Shown one piece after another: positions 1 through 13,480 of a stretch of DNA of 50,614 nt. Source of the stretch: Hypsibius dujardini (Eukaryota; Tardigrada; Eutardigrada; Parachela; Hypsibiidae); assembly GCA_001579985.1 (NCBI GenBank), contig LRSR01010864.1, positions 1-50,614 on the forward strand. Reading direction: 5' to 3'. The notes beneath the pieces are model-generated. The model saw nothing but the letters and a program-made list of their open reading frames with translations. It was not told the DNA's origin and ran no database searches. The stretch's first letter is position 1. Each line of letters starts with the position of its first letter. A program made the translations under genes and the position numbers.

Positions 1-740
1 TAATGTTGACGAGATCTTTTTTAACTTATTACAGCGCGAACAGAGCTATTAACCTATATATATATTACCCAGTTTAAATAAAGATTTTAAATTAAAATTA
101 AAATTAAAATTAAAATAAATTAAATTAAAAATATATTTTTGTTCCTCGACAATATAAAATAAAATGGCATATGTGTAAATGAAACGTCTAATTTAAATAA
201 CGTACAGTGAAAAAAAGAAGTATGCAGTCTTCTAGTACAAATTAAGAACAGCCTGCAGCGGCCTCCGCCGCTCAATAAAATAGGATTTTATAAAAACTAA
301 CTTGCCAATTGGGTAGTTTCACGAGATCGTGCGATTAGACCAATCAATCAGCCCATGCGGTGCAAATATAATTCTAGGTCGATGATGTGATCAATTAAAG
401 CAATTTGATGAGAAAACGAACGAAATCAAGTAATCAAACTATGCTGAACATGAAAAATTCGGGTGGCTATCTATTAAAAAGACCTTGCGTATTTGCTATT
501 GGAATTCAAATACAAATAAAATAAACTCTGCATAAGAATTTAAATAAAATATAAAATATCTCGACCACATTTCGGATTTTAAATAAAATAAAAAAATATT
601 CCAATTAAGATAAAAACACCATTTTTTGGCTACTTTAAATAAAATTTTAAATATATATATATTTAAACAAGTCTAAGTCAAACTGCGTAATTCGAAAGCT
701 CAACGTTCGTGACTGTTCATCAACGTGATTGTCTAGCTAT
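1..740. other. AT-rich non-coding DNA at left edge
   Basis: Very AT-rich sequence with many short TAAAATTAAAAT-type runs and no credible coding frame. It lies downstream of the last visible nesprin exon, so it may be intron if that gene continues beyond the window. No AATAAA signal was seen in the minus orientation here. Confidence 0.5.
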
Positions 741-850
741 GTGTCTGTCAGAAGGTCTGCCTGCCTGCATGCCAGTCTGTTTGTCTGTCTGTTTGTCTGT
801 CTGTGTCGGTCTGTCTTTCTGTCTGTACGTTTGTCTGTCTGGTTTTCTGT
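741..850. repeat. (TCTG)n-type tetranucleotide array, imperfect
   Basis: Degenerate TCTG/CCTG/TTTG units on the plus strand, just downstream of the last visible nesprin exon. The open frames through it only encode repetitive Cys-Leu-Ser-Val or Asp-Arg-Gln-Thr strings and are not genes. Confidence 0.85.
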
Positions 851-1011
851 AAGTTTTCTGGGCTGCCTGTGTGTGCTTCCGGTTTTTCCAGCCGCTTACA
901 TTTGCAGGTACAAACTCCACCGCTCCGACTTCATATAAAGTGGCGGTGGGGAAGCAGGCGCTGTGGGAAAAAAAGCAAAATGAGTCAGGTACTGCCCACC
1001 ACAATTCCTTG

Positions 1012-1356
1012 TCACAACACTTTGGACATACAGGTGCTCGTTAACGTCACCAAGGGAGAATTCGCTGGGTGCTGTTGTTGCTGCTGCTCTCCAGCGGTCA
1101 AATCCAATCTGCCCACCCGTTTCTTCTGGGCAATTTGATAGCGTCGCAACTCCTCTCGGATATTATGCAGCTCCTCACCGATACGCTTCCATCGGCGATT
1201 GGAGTTGACTGCGGTGGAGAGGAATGCCGCGCGCTGTTGCTTATCCGATGCGGCATCTTCTTGGAGACCTATGTATATATGACATAACAAAATACATTCA
1301 GAGGCATGTAAATAAACAGGCATACAAACAAATATACAAGCAGACAGAGGCAAACG

Positions 1357-1402
<46 letters not shown>

Positions 1403-1927
1403 TAGAGAGACATACAGGCAGACAAACAGACATAAAGAAAAACCGATAAACAGGCACGCAGTCTGCGTGACGCAGAAACAGTCCGACAGTCACAACAACG
1501 CAGAAAGAAAGAAAACAAACCTTCCAAGCAAGCCTGTAACTGTTTCGACAGGTCGAGAAACTGGTCAAATATCCGCTCTTGGATGACGTGCAATTCAAAT
1601 TCGTAGCCCAACTTTTCGACATTGTGACCGGGTGGTTTGAGGAATTCCTGCCAGCGGACGACACGTCTTTCCCACTCGTCGACGATGGCCAGTTGGCGCT
1701 TGATGATCAACTTGCAGCGTTCAGAAAGGAGACGGCGCTCCAGTTCCACGATCATAGTCTGCACGTCGCCGGCCAAGTCATGCCAGGCAAACACGTCCGT
1801 GGGGCGTTCCCGGAGGAGAAATTGGTCGATTTCGTCGCGAATTTGTAATAAAGTATTGAAACCATCCTAAAGAGAAACAACAAAACGCCTATACATCACG
1901 CACTGACCCACCGGCAGGAAGACGGTA

Positions 1928-1968
<41 letters not shown>

Positions 1969-4900
1969 CAGAAGCAGATAAACGGATGAAAAGTCAGACA
2001 CGCAAATCAGCCGACAGATAAACGCCGACAAACAAAAAGCAGGCCAACCAACCAACCTCATGCTTTTGAACGCGGAATTCCAAATTTCCCATGGAGTAAT
2101 GGTTAACACGCTGAGGCGGCAGAAGAACGCGCTGATCCAGCTCGGACTCAATACGCTCATACCGATGGCAAAGATTCCGCTCCTGGCCTTGCAGTACTCT
2201 ACAATACAAAGATAAAAATAAAGAAATCGAAAGACAGGCACATTCGCAGACCAATTGTCATACTCAAACAAATGCCGGTGCCAGATTAACTTCTCCGAGA
2301 TCACCCTCGAAAAGAGCCCGTTCAGCTCAACCACGTTGGTTTCAGTCAGGTGAACAGTTCTGCCGTCCTCGAACTGCTCCTTCAGCCGAGCGTAGGCATT
2401 GATATTGGTCCGTAGGTTCTGCTGGAAGCGCTTGTACTCCTGAAAACAAAGTCAATAAAATAACGTCATCGCACCAAGCATGCAAAACTAAGAATAGCCA
2501 GAAGAATTCGACAGTCAAGCAAATATGCAGAAAGAAAGAAGGTACAGACAGGTAAACAGACAGACAGACAGACACGTAAGCGAGCAGGCAGATAGACAGA
2601 CAAGCGGACAAACAGACAGACAAACAAACAGATAAACAATGTCTCAGTACCTCATACGCCTCGAAGGGACGTTCATCCGTCAATTCTAGGCACTTTAGGA
2701 CAGTGAGCACGTCCAGACACCAGTCTCGAATCCGTTCAAACTCAGCTCTCTCAATCGCTTCAATTGCCTCCACATCAGGGAGATTGTCGAGAACCTAGAT
2801 GTACAACACAGTAACATAAGACATCAATCAGGCAACGAAGCGTGAACAGAGACACACATGTGGCGACGGCGGGATGTAAAACTGACCATTTTTTGGCGGT
2901 TCCGTTTCGCTTCAGGAAATCGCTTAATGAACTGCGCGATATAGGTCATGATGCTCCGCTCGTCCGGCCGGTCCACGTCGAGATCTGAGCGTGTTTGTAA
3001 TGAAAAGCGCAAAAAATTACAAGTGTAAAGATGTGCAATTTTAATATAATTAAAATAAAAAAAACTAAAAAAAAACGATACAACACTAAAACAGATGTAA
3101 GCCTAATGCGTTTTGATTGTCCGTACCGGCAACGTCGAGAAACTTCGGAATGCCGAGACGTTCCTGTGCGAGACTGAAGGCAGCGTTCATACGTTGAGCG
3201 GGACTAGCCGGCCGGAAGTCGTTCAGGTTGACCAGGTTCGGGTCGAGCACCTTCACCAGACCCAGGAAGGCCATTCCGTCCTTCCAGCTTGAGCTGAGAT
3301 TCAGTATTGGTACTCCAAAACGACTACACGAAAAGTGATAAAAGAAATAAGGAATTGTTCGAGAAATAAAAAAATTATTTACATTTACAGTAAATCAGAT
3401 AAGAAATGCGTAATCGATAAACTATCAATTCAAATAAAGTTCACTTCATCCTGGACTAACATAACTGATCCATTCGCCCGGAACGATAAATAGTTTCCAA
3501 TAAAGGGCCATTTCACTCACTCGGAAATTTCTTTCTGGCACCATTTCAGCATGGCTTTTGAGGCGCCTGCCTGGAATTTTCCGCGTCCGCTGGTGAGACG
3601 CTGCTTTTTGCTCGGACTCGGTGATGCCGACCGAGAACGGGCATCGTACGAGGCACTTTGCATTCCGCTGGGCACAGGACTCATGAGGAAGTTCTCGCGG
3701 AGATGCGCCAAGTCCTGGTCAATCTGGAAGTTCAGGATGATACTCCAGATCAGACCCAATATCACTGTCTCATTCCCGTCCACCACATCGGAAGAGTTGA
3801 TGTTGACCAATTTGACCTGTGGAATAAAGAACTGTTTTCGGTCTGTCGGTCTGTCGGTCTGTCGGTCTGTCGGTCTGTCTGTCTGTGTGTCTGTCTGCCT
3901 GTCTGTGTGTCTGTGTGTCTGTGTCTGTGTGTCTGTGTCTGTGTCTGTCTGTCTGTCTGTCTGTCTGTCTGCCTGTCTGCCTGTCTGCCTGTCTGCCTGT
4001 CTCTCTGTCTGCCTGTGTGTGTGTCTGTGTGTGTGTCTGTGTGTCTGTCCAGTTGCCGGTCTGCCTGACACAGCACCACCTCAAACAGACATACATGACG
4101 CTCTCGCAGATAATCCAAAGCACGCTCCACATTGGAAAGATAATGGGCTCGTGTGTAGTTGCGAAACGTTTCCGACGGCTAAACAAACGAACCACATGCA
4201 ACAATATATACTTTCCAAATTCAAAAGACAACATTTCATACCAAATGGTCTCCCGTAAGTGACTCCAGCAGAGCCAGCAGTACGCGGCCATCTTTCAGAT
4301 CAGTGAAAAGGTCCCGCACCACCCACTTGTCTCGATGCTGCAACACAAAAAGAGGCAATAATGACTGCCCTGGGATACAACAAAACAGAAGCGTCTGACA
4401 GTTGACTGATTCAATGATTCATTACTTGATTGATTAAATTTTGGGATTAACTCATTTTTCGTGTCGACTAATGATTGATTGCCTTGATTGCCTAGTTTTA
4501 TTAAACTACGGACACTTTGATTTATTGAATTGATTGCTCGAGCCGCTAACTCTTTCTCGTGTACCTGTTCAACGTGGGAATTTATCCAGTTGGTGAAGGT
4601 CTTCTTCTGAATCCGTTCCTGTTCATCTGCAGCGGGAAAGAAGAAAATTAAAAACTAAATTAAAAATAAAATCAACGTTACCGGCACGTGGTATGCGCAG
4701 CGTAACCTGTCAAACCACAACATTAAATCAGCAATTACCGCCGTCACACACAAAAGAAGCCAGCAAAAAAAACTGCCCACCCGCAAAATTGTTCGTTCCA
4801 GCGTCGAGCAGCAGTGTGACAAAAATGCGCGGCATTGTTGACCGAACGTTTGGCGCTGTTGTTTACGCTCTCTCGCTCACAGACACACTCTTAAGACAGA

Positions 4901-5181
4901 CAGACACAGGTGACAGATTCGGTACACATTCAGTCATGCACGAAATGTGGAGAGAGTGTTAGTACAGTAACGCAAAGGGTTCAAGTGCTGATAGTTTAAA
5001 ATGGAGGATTACGGCGAACAAAATATCTCGCCTACTATTAATAATTTATTCAAGATCGAGGGGAAGGATTGACCAGCACACAGGCATTGGTAAATCGACA
5101 GGTGGACAGGCAAATAAGTAGCCTATTTGAAGAAGCCAGTCAGGCATGTAACCAAGCAAGTAGACACGGCAGACAGACAGG

Positions 5182-5225
<44 letters not shown>

Positions 5226-5417
5226 TAGTCAGACAGGCAGATAGACAGGCAGAAACATACGCTGTAAGGCATTAATGGTATCCCGATACTCCTCCTCCCG
5301 GTGAATCCAGTCGTCCTGCCACTCCACAGGATGCGCCGTGGACGCGCCGGAATACTCCGACGACATCTGGCTGCGCGGACGTGGTGACACATTCCGCTCG
5401 TACGGATCATAATCCAT
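1012..5417 (-). CDS. SYNE1-like: Nesprin-like (SYNE/MSP-300 family) N-terminal part: paired CH domains plus helical region, 12 exons
   Basis: Actin-binding end of a nuclear-envelope spectrin-repeat protein. In the family it ties F-actin to the LINC complex. Exons on the minus strand: 5417-5261, 4626-4565, 4337-4242, 4178-4095, 3816-3521, 3323-3127, 2984-2887, 2794-2651, 2439-2264, 2198-2057, 1866-1521 and 1268-1012. Their phases join cleanly into 684 residues. CH1 spans about residues 54-165 and contains [10 protein letters not shown] and KLVNIN. A Ser-rich linker follows. CH2 spans about 218-330 and contains [17 protein letters not shown], very close to nesprin CH2. After that come long charged helical exons and a QQQQQ run. 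The start at 5417 opens a Tyr/Asp-rich leader directly in frame with CH1. The last frame stops at 1012, but no poly(A) signal or KASH segment is visible. This may be a short isoform, or the exon may splice on beyond the window. Dystonin or beta-spectrin CH pairs are less similar. Confidence 0.85.
1339..1432. repeat. (GACA)n array in nesprin intron 11
   Basis: About ten perfect GACA units at 1361-1402 with degenerate flanks, inside the intron at 1269-1520. In the transcript sense the array reads TGTC and lies nearer the acceptor. Confidence 0.9.
1928..1970. repeat. (GACA)n array in nesprin intron 10
   Basis: Around ten near-perfect GACA units in the intron at 1867-2056. They read TGTC on the transcribed strand. 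Confidence 0.9.
2543..2635. repeat. Degenerate (GACA)n array in nesprin intron 8
   Basis: Interrupted GACA/AACA/GGCA units in the intron at 2440-2650, ending within 20 bases of the splice donor. Confidence 0.85.
3841..4049. repeat. Compound (CTGT)/(CGGT)/(TGTG) array in nesprin intron 4
   Basis: The longest array of the locus fills most of the intron at 3817-4094. It begins with GTCTGTCG units, changes to GTCTGTGT and then to GTCTGCCT. Unlike the other four intronic arrays it reads GACA in the transcript sense. Confidence 0.9.
5170..5252. repeat. (GACA)n array in nesprin intron 1
   Basis: Near-perfect GACA units ending about eight bases from the intron 1 donor (5260). The rest of this intron (4627-5260) shows no other recognisable feature. 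Confidence 0.9.
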
Positions 5418-6291
5418 TTGATGCGGGCGGGTGGTCCTCAGTCAGATTATCCCTTCCTCAAGGCATCTGCAGATACAGAAAAAATGCCTGTTAAAACAAA
5501 ACAGAAAAATCCAACTGTCTATAAATCAAATCCAATATCTAGACACAGACCGCGAAACAACCCAGACAAACGATTTCAATCTGAGATCATTTCGATACTG
5601 GAGATACAGATCAGACAGACGGGGAAATATAAGCCGGAAATGAATCAGCAGCGTAGTAAGTGTAGTACCGATCAAATTCCGCGAGTGCCTTCTTTTCATT
5701 AGAAATGACGACGAAAAATCAAACCCATAATTACTGAAAGAGAGCGGCGCAAAATTGGAGGAAAAAATTCTGAAAGCCCTTCCATTAAGAGACACGCCTT
5801 CGCATCACATCGTCGTCATACAGCAGACAGGCAGGCAGACAAGTCACCGTGCAGCGAACCGCAAAAAAATAAAATGGCCGGCCATCATCGTCGTCAAAGA
5901 CAGTAATTTATTGGCACAACTTGTCTGAAAGAAGACTGAACGGTGGTGAAGTCGTCGAAATGCCCATCACAAAACGAAAGAACATGGACGCAGACATTTG
6001 TATCACGACACAAACAGACACACAAGAGACAGTCAACACAAGGAATGTGTGTCGATTTAATTCCGACGTATACAAAAAAAGCAGAAAAAACTTTAAAGGC
6101 GAAACGCGACGCCGCCTTCTTCTTATTGCACGTCGAGCGCCATCCTTGCAAAACGTAGCTCTCACGGCGATGTCTGTGTTTATGAACTGAAAGCCGTGCA
6201 CAACAATCCGTCATGTTACTGAGGCATTACTCTTGACACTTTTATGGTGGATACGCACTTGTTAAACGGAATTGATCGGCATTCAGCCAGC

Positions 6292-6292
6292 C

Positions 6293-6354
<62 letters not shown>
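6292..6354. repeat. Pure (CAGA)n array
   Basis: About fifteen uninterrupted CAGA units, the purest array in the window. Its purity suggests recent expansion and length polymorphism. Confidence 0.95.
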
Positions 6355-6355
<1 letters not shown>

Positions 6356-6888
6356 AAAATAGATAGACAATCAGACAGATATAAAAAGAGGAAGACAGTC
6401 ACAAAGACGCAAAGACATATCGACTGGCAGACACACAAACAACTTCATTTTAAGCTGTTCGAAAGAATCACTGAACAGAATGGATTGGCAAGACACAAAT
6501 AGCCGCAGATTACCATAAAACCTTGTTCATTTCACACTAAGAGGCACGATCTATTGAATGTCGAGCGCCTGAAAACGCGACACACTATTATGCATAATAG
6601 TACATTTTTTCGAATTTTTAAACGAAAGCAGCAGAGAAGCGAAACGAACGACGTTTAATCCGGATTCGGAATATGGGGCCGCGGGGCCGAGTGTGCGTTT
6701 CGAGCAAAAGAATTTAATTATTGTTTACTGCCCCTGACTTTTATGACCGCAGAAATAATTTCCTCTGCGATAAAACTCTTTCAGGGCCCCGCCACAGACC
6801 CCTGGATCGCCTACAAATATTTTCGATACGTGATGCTCAGTTTCTTCACACGTTTTACTTCAAATTTCTCTGTCTTATCGATTGCTAG

Positions 6889-6912
6889 CCTGTCTGTCTG
6901 TCCTTCTGTCTT

Positions 6913-6972
<60 letters not shown>

Positions 6973-7020
6973 CATACCTGCCTGCCTGCCTGCCTATCTA
7001 TCTGTCTGTCGGTCTCTGTC
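6889..7020. repeat. (TCTG)n to (CCTG)n array
   Basis: TCTG units grade into CCTG units and then TCTA/TCTG. Confidence 0.9.
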
Positions 7021-7759
7021 TACCGCGCTCCATTAAATTTTAACTGCGCGTCTGTCTGCGTGTCAGTTTCAAGTCAAACACTCCAAGAACCGCAGGGAAA
7101 AAAAGAGTTACATATTCATAGCACAATCTGTTTCCGGGCAAAGTTTACACAGAGCGCCAAGTGATCAAATCAACTTTGTGGCGAAAGGCAGTTTTTTAAA
7201 GTAAATACTAGAATAAATACTTTGTCAAAGAGCAAACAAGTTCGTCGTCCCCGGAATCGCTGAGAAAAAGAACCGGAATTAACTGCCAATGTGGTTCATG
7301 TCACATTATTACACTTAATTAATTTACTGATGATTTAAAATTTAATATTAACCATATTGATTTCGCTAACATGAAATACAGTGTAATACGAATAAAAACT
7401 GCAATCAATGGCGGACCCATGTTAAAATTCATAAAGGGCTGACGCAGTGTCATCGTCTCAGAGTTTCGTGAAATCTCAGGGGGCTGTATTTGATAACAAA
7501 CTCTTTATTACTTCCGCTTTTTTTCCTCGCCATAATTCACTCATCGATGCACTCTTCAATGATGATGACCACTTATCGGCACTGCTACTCCTCACACTAT
7601 CCTGGCACTCAGACAAAGAGAAATTTGCGGTCATCAAATACAAAAAAAAAACAGTGACATTAAGGGAGCCTCAGGCACGTAAGCTACCTAAAACTAGCAT
7701 CGCAGAAACAGTTTATAGTAAAATGAAAAAACTGTCTACCTGTTCACCCATTAGTTTGA

Positions 7760-7910
7760 CTGTGTGTCTGTGGGTCCATCTGCTTGTCTGTTTTTCTGGC
7801 TGTCAATCTGCCTATCTGTCTGCCTGCCTGCCTGTCTGCCTGCCTGCCTGCCAGTTTCTACCTCTGACTATCTACCTGCTTGTCTAATGACTGTCCGTAT
7901 AACTATCTGT
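7760..7910. repeat. Degenerate (TCTG)/(CCTG) array
   Basis: Mixed TCTG and CCTG units, clearest at 7805-7852, with degenerate flanks. Confidence 0.8.
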
Positions 7911-8763
7911 CTACCAGCACATTTCCCTGCCTGAATGCCCCGTTGTTTGTGTCTTCTGTCTGTGTACTTACTCAAATGTCTGCCCAAACCGCATTCCTTA
8001 AAAATAAATCGTCGCTTTGGAGAAGCTAACAAAAAATAAATGCTACCAGGCAAACGCGACCGCGCTGCATGTTCAGTTGCATTCAATGTCAGCTCACTTC
8101 AATATAACCATCCCCAGACCACAGACTTACGCCGGCAGCCTGCGCAAAAGACCATTAAAGCATACACATAAAGTACAAGCATATTCAAATCGATTTTGCC
8201 ACTGTTTGTGGGCCAGACAGACACTCTTCAGTTTCACAGGCAGTCACAACACAGTCTCATTGTAATGTTGTGAAATTCGATCCACCCTCCGCGGTGTCTG
8301 AAGACTTCACTACTACTCGTCACACAGACAGGCAAGTCCGCCAGGTGGGCCTCCTCCCTCCACCTCCACCCACCCACGCACATCAACTCGAAAAAATTCG
8401 AGGGTGTCCGCGGCGACCTTCCATCCCTATGTCTACGTTCATTCCGAGGGGTTAAGTGCCGCGACGTGCCGTGCAAAATTAACGGCCCGGAAAGGCATAC
8501 AGACACACACCATTGGGAAGCGGACCAGGCCAAGAAAATGCAAATACAAAGTCGTTAACTTCGACTTTCAATTTTTCCGGGCCAATGTTGTTTTCGGTAG
8601 TTTATACGGTCCATTTTCCACGCCGGCTAAGCAGCTGGAGTGTCTGGCGATAGCGGTAGTGGCGGTCAAGGCTCAGGAATACGTCGGTCTCTAAGGTTGA
8701 TTTATGTCGTTCACTTTGATGGTTCTAGAGTTGAACTTCAGACAAAAACAGTCTGTAAAGTAT

Positions 8764-8970
8764 GTCGGTTTGCCTGCCTACCTACCTGCCTGTCTGCCTG
8801 TTTGTCTACCTGTCTATCAGTCTGCCTGCCTGCTTCTGTGTGCCTGCCGGTTTGTATGCAAATCAATCTGTCTGACTGCCTGCCTGCCTACTTGTCTGTC
8901 TGTCCGCCAGTGTGTCTATTTGTCTATCTGTTTGTTTGTGTTGGTCTGTCTGTTTGTCTGTCTGTCTACG
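8764..8970. repeat. Long degenerate (CCTG)/(TCTG) array
   Basis: Over 200 bases of CCTG, TCTG and TTTG units, heavily interrupted, so older than the array at 6292-6354. Confidence 0.85.
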
Positions 8971-10233
8971 TCTTCATGCCTTCTGCCTTCTATCTGTCTA
9001 TCGGTGCATCCGATAGGAGGTCCGAGATTCCGACTCTCTGTCTTGAGTAACCAACGTCAATTCCGTGGTATCGAACGAAATCCGAGAAGTGCAATCTGAA
9101 ATCAAGAGAAAAGAATATAGATTACAAGTTTAAAATTTTCAAAAAATAATAATAATAAGGGAACGTAAATTATGCGTAACAGTGTATTACATACCGTCAG
9201 TTGAGCGCGGACACGCTTAGTCGTCCCTCTTGAAGAATTCCGAACGTGTTCGTTGACGATGCGATTTGTGCACGCTTAATTGGCGTCAAGTGAGTTTTCT
9301 AAAGCAGTTCAAGTACAACGCACTTGTGCAACCCAGCAGGGTGGGAAGCAAGATTAGCGCGGCACGGCCTCGAGGAGATCCTTCGTCCGCACGTACCAAT
9401 ACCCTCAATTAATAAATAATCAAAATCAGTAAAATACTCGCAGAACAATCAATCAAGCGACCACAAAACTGCAGGCTGAAAGAAATAATCGAAAAGCGGC
9501 TTCAAAAAGTGTCTGGCAACATGAAAAATCAATCAATCAACCATACGAAATCAGCACGATTTTGCTTCAAAAAATCAAGGCAATCAACCGAAATGTGCTA
9601 CGATTAAATGAGATGTCACGTATTCTACGTAGTTGTTACCGCATTTAGACAGTTGAAGAAAGCCAACGAAAGCAAGGTGACGTCATCATACAAAGAGAGA
9701 TGGATCAGCAGCACAAACACCCTCACATCGATAACCGCAACCACACAGACAATGCGCTAAAGAAAAGCCGCCGAGATCTGCAAGATCGCTTCTTTTTCGT
9801 TTGAAAAATAAAAACACAGTTAAGAAACAACGTCTCTCTCGCACACTGCGTGTGTCCGCGGATGAAATGGATTATCTCGCGCGATCAACACACGTTTCCT
9901 CCTCAAGTGAACCCGGTGTTTACACATCCAGACACGATGGACAGACAGAGTGTCTTCTTTCCGTTGCTCTCGCACACTGAACTGCATGTAAACTTCCCAT
10001 GTGAATAAACTCCAGCTGTTTTGACCTCGTCGGTAACCCCTTCCTCCAGATGATGATCCGACTTTCTCACCCTCGACACCGCAATGAGCCAAGCAAGAGA
10101 GGAAGACACCCGTCAGGGAGTTAAATTTAAAGCCATAAAGATCACCAAGTCGTGTTCCCATGATTAAATGATTATACATAGTAGGCACACCCACCAAGGC
10201 AACCGCGAAAACAAATTACAGACATTCACCATT

Positions 10234-10360
10234 GGCAGGCAGGCAGGCAAACAGACAGATAGATACAGACAGACACATGCAGTAAGGCAGGCAGGCAGGC
10301 AGGCAGACAGATAGACAGACAGACAGACATACAAACAGAGAGACATATAGACAATAGACA
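10234..10360. repeat. (GGCA)/(GACA) array
   Basis: Units are in the CAGG/CAGA orientation, opposite to the arrays at 6.9-9.0 kb. Confidence 0.85.
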
Positions 10361-10437
10361 GTAAAGAAAACAGTCACATCTCACGGATCAGGCCAGCAAC
10401 CAGACATTTAGGGAGATAAGGAGCAAATAAGAACAGG

Positions 10438-10800
10438 CCGACAGACAGGCCGACAGACAGGCAAGACTCATCGAAGGATAGATAAATGGATTGGAAAAAG
10501 CAAAAAGGTAGTCAGGCACAAAGACATGCCGGTAGGCAGACATTTGATCAGTTATGCGGTAATGCAGCTAAGCCGCAGATATGCAGAAAAATGATATGCA
10601 GACACGCAGACAAATAGAAAAAACAGACAAGCCCACGGAGGACTATCAAGCCAGACATGCAGGTAGACAGGCAGATAGGCAGACAGATAACCAGTCAGGC
10701 GGAGAAATATGACGATAAACATGCAGACAGACGAATAGAGAAACAGAGAGAAAAACAGACAAACAAATAGACAGACATACAAAAAGAAAGACAGACATAA
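10438..10800. repeat. Diffuse CAGA-rich tract
   Basis: Scattered and decayed CAGA, CAGG and AACA units, with clusters at 10438-10475 and 10660-10800. This looks like an old array. Confidence 0.6.
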
Positions 10801-13379
10801 AAATCGCGGCATAAAAAGGCTTATCAAGTCAAAGTCAAGGCGAACAGAGCTCGTTAAAACTTACGTAAAAGAATATCACCGTCCTTCGCTGACAGGAAAT
10901 AAAAACACGCTGTCACCCCACTAGATCCCGCAAACAGCAGAACGGCCCTCCTGCTGCTGCCGAAACAACGTTGATCCCCTCCACGCCACTCCAGACTAGA
11001 CAGTCGATAATACAATCCAACTTCCGTGTGATACTAGCAAAAGCCGGTCACACGCAAAAACACAGTCCCCTTTCCGCAGTCACCGTAATAGAAATCCCAA
11101 CCACTTTATCAATTCCACACAGACAAAGATCAACTTATCAGCAGGCGGGGCAAGCAGGCACACACAGACAGGCAGCGCGCAAATCGATCCAGCCAGCGAA
11201 AAAAAACGAATCCAGACACGCAACTCGACTATGTCTCGCTCATTTTCGCGTATGAAAACAAGCCCTCACTGATATTCCCCGAGCACTGATTTTGACGTGA
11301 AACACAGGCGGAAGAGAGATAAGCAAAATCTCCGGGGCTCCCTGAAGTCTGAGCCTGGAGAAACAACAACACTAACTTTCTGCCTTGAGTACAACACTAA
11401 CTGTGTGCCTTGAGTGAACTGCACGTCGCCGACGACGACGGAAACACGGAACGGAGTAAAAAGCCTTCCAGCATAAAACACAAACTTGTATGCTCATAGT
11501 CAAAGGCACAGGCACAGGCACAGGTAGGTAGGCAGTTCTCGGTGCTGATACTTACCGGCTCACGGGTGAGATGTCTCGTTAGTTACTCCGTCGGACAGAC
11601 AGACAAGCCGATCCGGTGGTTGGTTGGGTTGGTTGGACCTCACGGGTGAAATACCAGTCCGACGAGTCATTGTCGCTACATCATCTCACGAGGGCAGGCA
11701 TGAGGAGAGAAATGGCAAATGCCGGTATGATGAGGTGTATACTGTAAAATGTAAAAATTATTGGGCGCTCATGCAAGACGTAAGAATATATTTTGACGAT
11801 GCCTGGTCGCTATAATTACCGCGACGACGACGACGAGAGAGGGTGGTAAGACAGGTCTGTCACTTGTCCGCTGTCGGTGTGCGCCTAGGAAGGAGGAAGG
11901 AAGGGCTGTAAACAAGGGTTATGAATTATTATGAAATATGAAAAATGGCGCGTTCGGTACTGTGTGTCTGTTTGTTTGTACGAAAGGTGTCTCCTCCCCG
12001 GTAGTTGCAGACAAAAAAATAAGGAAAACTTCCTGATCTAGATGACAAGTTTTTTGGCACTTCTGCATGCGAGAAAAAATAATATGGAAAATGATATTTT
12101 CTGCGAGAAAATGATTTGTCCATTTATCCGTAAGCGTAAAATAAAGCAGTGTTAATTTCTTTTTTAAAAATATAAATAAATTGACTGAAACGTACAACAA
12201 ATCAAATTGACTAAGCGTAAGATAATTTAATTTATTTTGAGGTAATTAATTATTGACTAAAAATCTTTCAGATTTCTAAAAATATTAAAATATACATTAT
12301 TAAATTATAAGGCGGAAAATAAATTAAATCTTTAGTGTTCTGTAAAAAGTGATTTGAAGTTCTACCCGTAAGAGTAAAACGAACCAATTTGTTTTTCTTT
12401 ATTAAACAGAAAAATAAAATTCGTAAAAAGTAGCTAACAGTAAAGTAAGGGAGCTCGTTGGAAAATAAAATAATTCAACACATCTTTAACTATTAATTAC
12501 TGACTAAAAATATGACTTCTAAAACTATTAAAATTACTATTAAAATAATTTTTATTATTAGAAATACTAGGCGAAAACAAAATATCTTCATCAAACTAAT
12601 CAATCAATCCAACAGCCAATCAGGGAGCCGACTGAACACTGATTCAGTTTCAACGCTTCAATCAATCGATCAATCAACCAATTGTTGAATCATGCTGCAT
12701 ACCAGAAAATCCAGCAAGCAACGCCATGCTGACAATCGGGCGCATGAAAAGCCATCTACAAAAACCAAACTGTAATAACATATTTAACCGTACATTCGTG
12801 CGTCTGAAAATGTGAATTCATACAAAACGACAAAAAATTAATGAAACGAAAATGTCAACCGCAATACAATCAATCAAGACAATCAACTGTACGCAACGAC
12901 GCACAATATCTCGCACGTCAATTCATCAATCAACCACTACCACATCTGTATAGCATTCTCATGGCTTGCTTCACTCCATGCGTCTCTCACACAATTCACA
13001 CTTTCAATTTTTTAACACCTCTCAACAATCATTCTATTTTAATACGTATAAGCACGTACCGCTAGCCGGGATTCGACTAGTCAAGGTGAAAGAGACTCAA
13101 GAGAGGGGCAAGAAAAAACAGGTGGTAGTACAGGCTTGTGGTTAGGCTATAAACCAAGCAAAACAATCAATCAAACATCAAAAGCGCCACCGAAGAATTC
13201 GCACTTTAACCCCTCTCCTCACAAACGACCAACACACAGACTTTGGAATCATTAAAACCGACAAACTACCCGCCGAGACACCCGATATGTATCGATTCCA
13301 ATCAGAGATCAATCATTTACATCATCGATGTCGCACAGACTCCTTACGTAATCAATGTAAACAATCACATATAAACGAT

Positions 13380-13480
13380 CTGTTGATTGATTGATTGCCG
13401 TTTAAGTAACTGTAAGGCTTCCAGTGCAGTTGATTGATTGATTGCGGATAGCTAAAAGGGACCAGTTGATTGATTTCTTG
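13380..13480. repeat. (TTGA)/(ATTG) tetranucleotide clusters
   Basis: Short TTGATTGATTG clusters recur three times in about 100 bases. The same motif, in CAAT form, is scattered through 9.4-15 kb and again near 44.5-45.2 kb. Confidence 0.6.

Noticed and set aside
729-1794. Open frames rich in Cys-Leu-Ser-Val or Asp-Arg-Gln-Thr on both strands, also at 3.5-4.3, 5.1-5.4, 6.7-7.2, 8.6-9.1 and 14.1-14.4 kb
   Set aside because: They are translations of the 4-base repeats, which stay open in several frames. They have no splice support and no independent similarity.
6292-6354. CRISPR-like regular array
   Set aside because: The unit is only four bases with no spacers. It is a microsatellite in a eukaryotic genome.
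13055-13085. Possible tRNA T-arm (GTCGAATCCCGG on the minus strand)
   Set aside because: No acceptor-stem pairing, D-arm or A-box could be found at the right distance.
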